Shown piece by piece: positions 6,758-10,750 of a stretch of 10,750 nucleotides of DNA. How positions within the stretch are numbered: the first letter of the stretch is position 1; the number at the start of each line of letters is the position of its first letter. Location: positions 1 to 10,750 of the forward strand of contig SKJO01000167.1 of NCBI GenBank assembly GCA_007121975.1, written 5' to 3'. This DNA is from Nitriliruptoraceae bacterium. GTDB taxonomy: Bacteria; Actinomycetota; Nitriliruptoria; Nitriliruptorales; Nitriliruptoraceae. Under the pieces are notes generated by a model. It was given only the letters and a program-made list of their open reading frames with translations, made no database searches and was not told where the DNA came from. The translations under genes were made by a program, and so were the position numbers.

Positions 6758-6801
6758 ATGCGGCGTACCCAGACGGACACCCACGACCGGCTCGCTACGC
6801 C
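6758..6801. repeat. Third copy of the 44-bp repeat core
   Basis: The core runs from ATGCGGCGTACCC to CTCGCTACGCC and is identical to 7049-7092; identity extends over 6757-6804 versus 7048-7095 (48 bp). It lies 63 bp after the core of copy 1 and lacks the upstream 128 bp. Each core begins near GGCGTA and ends in TACGCC, which are reverse complements, so a single-stranded copy could form a terminal stem. Confidence 0.88.
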
Positions 6802-6890
6802 ACATCCGGGGAGGGCCGCAGCAGCGGCATCGTGGCTGCCTCACGAGCAGGCCGGCACCCGCTCGCCGCTCGCCGCCGGACGGTGAGCGA

Positions 6891-6923
6891 CGGCTGCCGA
6901 ACCCCCAACAGGTTCGGCAGCCG
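6891..6923. terminator. Strong hairpin with a perfect 12-bp stem (terminator-like or palindromic element)
   Basis: CGGCTGCCGAAC (6891-6902) and GTTCGGCAGCCG (6912-6923) are perfect reverse complements around a 9-base loop CCCCAACAG. The stem overlaps the left end of repeat copy 2 by about 3 bp. No T run follows on either strand, so it may be a bidirectional transcript-end structure or a repetitive palindromic element rather than a classical intrinsic terminator. The structure itself is certain. Confidence 0.55.
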
Positions 6924-7092
6924 GGCCGCAGCGCCCAGCGCCGCCACACGACAGACCCCACCGCCGCCACGCAAGCGCCAGCGTGCACCAACCGATCCGT
7001 ACTGCGCGCTGACCGGCCACCACCGTGCCACACCGCCTCCGCCCCCAGATGCGGCGTACCCAGACGGACACCCACGACCGGCTCGCTACGCC
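6921..7092. repeat. Long direct repeat, copy 2 (172 bp)
   Basis: This is the second copy of the element at 6567-6738, with the same length and offset throughout. It is preceded directly by the 12-bp hairpin and followed after 8 bp by the 12-bp tandem array. Its core (7049-7092) is identical to the third core copy at 6758-6801 and differs from copy 1 at one base (C7084 versus T6730). Confidence 0.9.
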
Positions 7093-7100
7093 ACACCGGC

Positions 7101-7167
7101 AACAGCCCAACGAACAGCCCAACGAACAGCCCAACGAACAGCCCAACGAACATCCCGACGAACAGCC
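7101..7167. repeat. 12-bp tandem repeat array (five units plus a partial)
   Basis: AACAGCCCAACG is repeated at 7101, 7113, 7125 and 7137. A fifth unit at 7149 has two changes (AACATCCCGACG), and a partial AACAGCC ends at 7167. The four identical units suggest recent slippage or expansion. The unit length is a multiple of three, giving the open frames through it (Asn-Ser-Pro-Thr or Gln-Pro-Asn-Glu repeats), but no gene is supported here. Confidence 0.92.
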
Positions 7168-7258
7168 AGGTCCCAACCACGCCCGGCGCTCGGGGTGCGG
7201 CAGCGGGGTCGACCAGCTGGCCGGAAACGAAGGCGACACCCCACGATCCGTGCGCGAC

Positions 7259-7264
7259 TAACGT
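7259..7264 (+). promoter_or_regulatory. Possible -10 hexamer (TAACGT) for the B12-sensor gene
   Basis: TAACGT fits TAnnnT and is the best -10 candidate just after the repeat region. It would start transcription near 7271 and give a leader of about 58 nt. That leader would include a small GC hairpin (GGGCG 7299-7303 with CGCCC 7307-7311) just before the AGGAG ribosome site at 7317-7321. No clear -35 is seen. Confidence 0.3.
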
Positions 7265-7328
7265 GACTGGCGTATCCCGGCGCCGCCGTCCCGGTGGGGG
7301 GCGCAGCGCCCGAACCAGGAGTCCTACC

Positions 7329-8456
7329 GTGGCCTCGTTGCCGCCGACCCCCACGCTGTCGCTGCCGCCCGCGCCCGACCGTCCCGGGCCGCGCGAGCTC
7401 ACCGCGCACGAGCACGCCGCCGAGGCCCTGCTCACACACGACGAATCGCTCGCTGCCGCTGCCGCAGAGCGATGGCTGGCCGGTTGGGACGAGCTCGGGC
7501 CCGACGAGGCGCAACGCATGCGCCTTCAACTCGTCGTCGACGGCCGCGAGCACCTCGCTCAACTCGCCAGCGCCGTGCTCACCGACCGAGCGGCGCTGTT
7601 CGCCGACTACCTCGAGTGGCGGGCCTCACGCTACGGCGTGCTGGACCTGTCCCCGGCCGACGAACACGCCTACCTCGAGGTGCTGGGTCACACGATCGAA
7701 GAGCACCTCCCGGCGTCGATCGTTCCACCGGCCGCCGACGTGCTCGAGCGGGGACTGCGGCGGCTGCGCCACCCGGGGTCGAGTCCGGCGTCGTTCCTGG
7801 CGACGGACACCGCGCTGGCCCACACCGCCGCGCGCTACCTCGACGCCCTGCTCGCCGGCGAGCAGCCCGAGGCGCTCGCACTCGTACGGCGCGCCGTGGC
7901 GGAGGGCACCAGCTCCCGGCAGCTGTACCTCGAGGTGTTCCAGCCGGTGCTGCATGAGGTCGGCCGCCTGTGGCAGCTCGGACGCGCGACCGTCAGCCAG
8001 GAGCACGAGGTCACCCAGACCACCCAACGGGCGATGGCCGAGGTCGCCGCCCGCCACGACCTGGGCCGCTCCCCGGGCGCCCCCCGAGTGGTCATCGCCT
8101 GCGTCGGTGGCGAGCAGCATGAACTCGGTGCCCGCATGGTCCACGACCTGTTCGAACTCGACGGCTGGCAGACCCACTTCCTCGGCGCGGACTGTCCCCC
8201 GGTCGACCTCGCCGACCTCGCGGTGCGCCGGGGCGCCGACCTCGTCGCCGTATCAGCGACCCGGTCCGTCCACCTGGATCGAGTGCGCGGCGTGGTGACC
8301 GCAGTCCGCGAGCGAAGCAACGTCCCGATCCTGGTCGGGGGGCGGCCCTTCAACCTCGTCGATGACCTGTGGCGGCAGGTCGGAGCGGACGGCACCGCCC
8401 CCGACGCCGAGCGCGCTGTCGAGGTCGCCACCCTCCTGGTGGCACAGGCCGCCTGA
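7329..8456 (+). CDS. Cobalamin-binding sensor protein, CarH-like B12 domain without a DNA-binding domain
   Basis: The product is 375 residues from the GTG at 7329, chosen because AGGAG (7317-7321) lies 7 bases upstream; the frame stays open far upstream only through the repeats and a shadow of the PAS gene. Residues about 20-160 are a predicted all-helical region with no recognised family, in place of the MerR helix-turn-helix of CarH regulators. Residues about 165-245 form the helical B12 cap (B12-binding_2 type) with the Trp-x9-Glu-His motif (Trp215, Glu225, His226) found in B12 photoreceptors. Residues about 250-375 form the Rossmann B12-binding domain: VVIACVGGEQHELGARM holds E-x-H-x-x-G, with His264 the expected lower cobalt ligand, and ILVGGRPF follows near the C-terminus. 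The residue after Trp215 is Gln216, where I recall Thermus CarH having the histidine that binds cobalt after light exposure. It is probably a cytoplasmic light or corrinoid sensor acting through protein contacts. Confidence 0.87.
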   Translation: MASLPPTPTLSLPPAPDRPGPRELTAHEHAAEALLTHDESLAAAAAERWLAGWDELGPDEAQRMRLQLVVDGREHLAQLASAVLTDRAALFADYLEWRASRYGVLDLSPADEHAYLEVLGHTIEEHLPASIVPPAADVLERGLRRLRHPGSSPASFLATDTALAHTAARYLDALLAGEQPEALALVRRAVAEGTSSRQLYLEVFQPVLHEVGRLWQLGRATVSQEHEVTQTTQRAMAEVAARHDLGRSPGAPRVVIACVGGEQHELGARMVHDLFELDGWQTHFLGADCPPVDLADLAVRRGADLVAVSATRSVHLDRVRGVVTAVRERSNVPILVGGRPFNLVDDLWRQVGADGTAPDAERAVEVATLLVAQAA

Positions 8457-8482
8457 CCGCAGGCAAGCACAGGCCGTACCCT
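8453..8482 (+). promoter_or_regulatory. Probable promoter of nfeD (CTGACC, 18-bp spacer, TACCCT)
   Basis: CTGACC at 8453-8458 overlaps the stop of the B12-sensor gene and resembles the TTGAC -35 consensus. TACCCT at 8477-8482 is a TAnnnT -10 inside the GTACCCTGC string also seen before the spermidine-synthase-like gene. Predicted start is near 8489, giving a leader of about 48 nt. Confidence 0.4.
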
Positions 8483-8488
8483 GCCCGA

Positions 8489-8510
8489 GGGTGCTGCCCA
8501 CCCGGCACCC
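8489..8510 (+). promoter_or_regulatory. Small hairpin at the predicted 5' end of the nfeD transcript
   Basis: GGGTGC (8489-8494) pairs with GCACCC (8505-8510) around a 10-base loop. It could cap the nfeD leader if transcription begins near 8489, or end the preceding transcript. There is no T run. Modest stem; chance occurrence is possible in this composition. Confidence 0.25.
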
Positions 8511-8536
8511 CGACCCACGCACCAGGGGGAGGGCCG

Positions 8537-10210
8537 ATGCTGCTCGCCACACCCGCCCGACCGCGCACTGGCCACCTGGACCTCGCGGCGACGTCGGCCC
8601 CGGCCCCGGTCCAGACCCCGAATCCGGGCTCCCACCGTCGGACTCCCCACCGACGTGCGCTGACCGTGCTCGTGTTGCTGCTCGGCGCGGTGCTCGCAAC
8701 CGTCGGCGCCGGTCGGGCCCAGGACGAGCCGCCGGTACTGGTCGTCGACATCAGCGGCGAGATCGATCTGGGCCTGGTGCCGTTCGTCGACCGAGCGGTC
8801 GAGGATGCGGTGCAGGCCGACGCCGAAGCCCTGATCGTGCGCATCGACACGCCGGGCGGCCGCCTCGACGCTGCGCTCGAGCTGCGTTCGACCCTGCTCG
8901 GCAGCCCGGTTCCCACCGTCGCCTTCGTCGACCGTGAGGCGTTCTCGGCTGGGGCGCTGATCGCCATCGCCACCGAGCAGATCTACTACGCCCCCGGCGG
9001 CGTGATGGGAGCGGCCACCCCGGTCGACGGAGGCACCGGCGCGCCCGCCGACGAGAAGGTCATCTCCGCCGTGCGCTCGACCTTCCGGGCCACCGCCGTC
9101 GAGCGCGGCCGCGATCCGGACATCGCCGCCGCCATGGTCGATGCCGACCTCGAGGTGGAAGGAGTGGTCGAAGCCGGCAAACTGCTGACCCTCACCGCCG
9201 GCGAGGCCCTCGAGGTGGGCTTCGCCGAGGGGACTGCCACCGACCTCGATGACCTGCTCGCACAACTCGAACTCGACGACCGGCCGGTGATCCGCGCCGA
9301 GCAGAGCTTCGCGGAGTCACTGGTGAGGTTCGTGACCAACCCGGTGCTCGCCTCGCTGCTGATCACCGTGGGCATCTACCTGGTGATCGGCGACCTGCTC
9401 AGCGGCGGCATCGGGGCGGCCGCGGGCATCGGCGTGTCGCTGCTGGCGGTGTTCTTCTGGGGCCATCTGCTCGCCGGGCTGACCGGCTGGGAGGACATCG
9501 CGCTGGTTGCCCTGGGGGTGGTCCTGCTGCTCGTGGAGCTACTGGTGGTGCCCGGCTTCGGCATCTTCGGGGTGCTGGGCCTGGCCGGCGTGCTCGGTGG
9601 GGCATTCCTGGCGATGGTCAACCGCGACTTCGACTTCGTCGGCACCGAGCAGTTGATGCGGGCCGGGGGCACCATCGCCGCCTCGTTCGTCACCCTGACC
9701 GTGGCCGTGGTGCTCACGATCATGGCACTCACCCGCCGGCAGGGGCCGCCCGGTCTGGTGCTGCGCACACAGTTGGGCTCGGGTGCGCCGGTCACCGAGC
9801 GCACCGAATCCGGCTGGCTGCGGTGGTTCGGTGACTCCGGCGGGGTGCTCGAGTCCGACCGCATCGACCCGCCGGAACCCCCCACCCCTGCGCCCACCAC
9901 CGACCCTCAACCCACTCTCGGCCCCGCGCCTGGTACGCCGGGCACCGAGGTCGGCACGAAAGCCGAGGCAAAGCCCGAGACCGCACCCGGCCATGCACCC
10001 GAGACAGATGCGGCCCCCACCCCACGTGGACGGCCCTCGATGGTCGGGGCGGTCGGCGTCGCGCTCAGCGACCTGCGCCCGGCCGGAATCGCGGAGGTCG
10101 CCGGTGAGCGTCTCGACGTCGTGACCGAGGGCGACTACCTCGGTGTGGGTACCAAGGTCCAGATCATCCGTGACGAGGGCTACCGCCGCGTGGTGCGCCG
10201 CCTGCGGTAG
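8537..10210 (+). CDS. nfeD: NfeD membrane serine protease (ClpP-like domain, membrane domain, OB-fold)
   Basis: The product is 557 residues. The ATG at 8537 has a GGGGGAGGG ribosome site at 8525-8533, and no better in-frame start exists before the signal helix, so the 40-residue leader ahead of the helix appears real. The helix is at about 42-58 with likely cleavage after Ala61 (AGRA/QDE). The ClpP-like domain (about 65-255) has IDTPGGR (Asp104-Arg109), FSAGALIAIA (Ser137 the probable nucleophile) and ADEKVIS (Lys174 the probable general base). The membrane domain (about 265-402) has five or six helices, including LLLVELLVVPGFGIFGVLG. A Pro/Thr/Glu-rich linker (about 445-500) precedes the C-terminal OB-fold NfeD domain (about 502-557, GIAEVAGERLDVVTEGDYLGVGTKVQII). 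This matches the YqeZ/NfeD1b architecture. Such proteases act with flotillin-like partners in membrane quality control, and floA follows 71 bp downstream. Confidence 0.93.
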   Translation: MLLATPARPRTGHLDLAATSAPAPVQTPNPGSHRRTPHRRALTVLVLLLGAVLATVGAGRAQDEPPVLVVDISGEIDLGLVPFVDRAVEDAVQADAEALIVRIDTPGGRLDAALELRSTLLGSPVPTVAFVDREAFSAGALIAIATEQIYYAPGGVMGAATPVDGGTGAPADEKVISAVRSTFRATAVERGRDPDIAAAMVDADLEVEGVVEAGKLLTLTAGEALEVGFAEGTATDLDDLLAQLELDDRPVIRAEQSFAESLVRFVTNPVLASLLITVGIYLVIGDLLSGGIGAAAGIGVSLLAVFFWGHLLAGLTGWEDIALVALGVVLLLVELLVVPGFGIFGVLGLAGVLGGAFLAMVNRDFDFVGTEQLMRAGGTIAASFVTLTVAVVLTIMALTRRQGPPGLVLRTQLGSGAPVTERTESGWLRWFGDSGGVLESDRIDPPEPPTPAPTTDPQPTLGPAPGTPGTEVGTKAEAKPETAPGHAPETDAAPTPRGRPSMVGAVGVALSDLRPAGIAEVAGERLDVVTEGDYLGVGTKVQIIRDEGYRRVVRRLR

Positions 10211-10270
10211 CGTGACCGCCCAGCCCGTCCACCCCGCGCGTGGTCGCCGAATGCCGGGCGGGGGACAACC

Positions 10271-10275
10271 AGGAG
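10271..10275 (+). promoter_or_regulatory. Ribosome binding site of floA
   Basis: AGGAG lies 6 bases before the ATG at 10282 and fixes the start of the partial gene at the window edge. Confidence 0.7.
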
Positions 10276-10281
10276 TTCTGC

Positions 10282-10750
10282 ATGGAGGCCACGGCCATAC
10301 CGTTCATCGTGCTCGGCACCGCCCTTGTCGTGGTGCTGTTCCTCTTCTTCTACTTCGTGCCCGTCGGGCTGTGGATCACCGCGCTGTTCTCCGGCGTGCG
10401 GGTCGGGCTCGGCACCCTGATCGGGATGCGACTGCGCAAGGTCGTGCCCGGCGAGATCGTGCGGCCACTGATCAGCGCCACCAAGGCCAACATCGATCTC
10501 GACATCGCCCAGATGGAAGCCCACTACCTCGCCGGGGGTCGCGTCGGGACCGTGGTGGCAGCGCTGATCTCCGCCGACCGCGCCAACATCGCGCTGCCCT
10601 GGAAGCGCGCCACCGCCATCGACCTCGCAGGACGTGACGTGCTGCAGGCCGTGCAGGTCAGTGTCAACCCCAAGGTCATCGAGACCCCCCGCATCGCTGC
10701 CGTCGCCAAGGACGGCATCCAGGTCGTGGCCACCGCCAAGGTCACGGTGC
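10282..10750 (+). CDS. floA: FloA, flotillin-like scaffold protein (N-terminal part, truncated by window end)
   Basis: The frame is open from the ATG at 10282 to the last base, giving 156 codons of a protein usually about 330 residues long. The N-terminus has one hydrophobic membrane segment (residues about 5-27, including VVVLFLFFYFVPVGLWI). It continues with GTLIGMRLRKVVPGEIVRPLI, MEAHYLAGGRVGTVVAALI, then AIDLAGRDVLQAVQ and VNPKVIETPRIAAVAKDGIQV. These are near-verbatim signatures of the bacterial FloA/YqfA family (UPF0365). The SPFH-type oligomerising region begins in the last part seen. FloA forms membrane microdomain scaffolds in the cytoplasmic membrane, and its gene typically follows nfeD as here. 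The 71-bp gap could hold its own promoter (TAGCGT at 10208-10213 fits TAnnnT and overlaps the nfeD stop), or the two may be co-transcribed. Confidence 0.95.
   Translation, partial: MEATAIPFIVLGTALVVVLFLFFYFVPVGLWITALFSGVRVGLGTLIGMRLRKVVPGEIVRPLISATKANIDLDIAQMEAHYLAGGRVGTVVAALISADRANIALPWKRATAIDLAGRDVLQAVQVSVNPKVIETPRIAAVAKDGIQVVATAKVTV

Larger units (their letters stand above)
6530..7328. other. Repeat-rich interval of about 800 bp without a credible gene
   Basis: Between the PAS gene and the B12-sensor gene the codon bias of the flanking genes is lost. The open frames seen on both strands (for example plus 6671-6886 and 7025-7261, minus 6554-7519) are translations of the repeats in several frames, with no recognisable protein family. 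In order, the interval holds a palindrome and small hairpin (6526-6574), repeat copy 1 (6567-6738), an extra 44-bp core copy (6758-6801), a unique segment (6805-6890), a 12-bp-stem hairpin (6891-6923), repeat copy 2 (6921-7092), a 12-bp tandem array (7101-7167), a unique segment, and the presumed promoter and leader of the B12-sensor gene (about 7259-7328). Confidence 0.8.

Noticed and set aside
6567..7167. Possible CRISPR array
   Set aside because: Core copies are spaced irregularly (63 and 291 bp), there are only three, and the 12-bp array has no spacers; no cas genes are present.
6671..7261. Small open frames starting at 6671 and 7025 with similar translations
   Set aside because: They are copies of the nucleotide repeat rather than a protein family; similarity exists in all frames and ribosome sites are absent.
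6351..7328. N-terminal extension of the B12-sensor gene upstream of the GTG at 7329
   Set aside because: The extra frame runs through the end of the PAS gene and the repeats with Pro/Arg/Thr-rich low-complexity translation, whereas an AGGAG site fits the GTG at 7329.
6530..7328. Insertion sequence or MITE
   Set aside because: No transposase fragment, no terminal inverted repeats bounding the whole unit and no target-site duplication could be identified; only the short core has reverse-complementary ends.
7835..9265. Minus-strand open frame of about 476 codons across the B12-sensor and nfeD genes
   Set aside because: It runs antisense through two well-supported genes and the spacer between them, with no motif.

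Overview
The window is about 10.7 kb of very GC-rich DNA with strong G/C third-position codon bias. It uses GTG as well as ATG starts, AGGAG/GGGAGG ribosome sites and TAnnnT-type -10 hexamers. Together these point to a high-GC actinobacterium (Actinomycetota). No rRNA, tRNA or other taxonomic marker is present, so a finer placement would be a guess.

Layout, left to right. (1) 1-1263: C-terminal part of a molybdopterin oxidoreductase of the FdhF/YdeP type, cut by the window edge. (2) 1293-2171: a tandem universal stress protein. (3) 2215-3090: a lipoprotein with two META (HslJ-like) domains. (4) 3101-3781, minus strand: a seven-helix membrane protein of unknown function, convergent with (3) and divergent from (5). 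(5) 3852-5333: a membrane-anchored spermidine-synthase-like protein whose start looks leaderless. (6) 5378-6529: a protein made only of PAS-type sensor domains. (7) 6530-7328: about 800 bp without a credible gene, containing a 172-bp direct repeat in two copies exactly 354 bp apart, a third copy of its 44-bp core, a strong 12-bp hairpin and a 12-bp tandem array. (8) 7329-8456: a cobalamin-binding sensor with the CarH-like W-x9-E-H and E-x-H-x-x-G motifs but no DNA-binding domain. (9) 8537-10210: NfeD, a membrane serine protease with an OB-fold tail. (10) 10282 to the edge: FloA, a flotillin-like scaffold protein.

Several products deal with stress or sensing: the universal stress protein, the META lipoprotein, the PAS protein, the B12 sensor and the NfeD-FloA membrane module. 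Only nfeD-floA is a well-established functional pair. The PAS-only protein and the B12 protein, both lacking an output domain and flanking the repeat-rich interval, are the most plausible candidate for a less-described sensory system. That link is inference from proximity alone.
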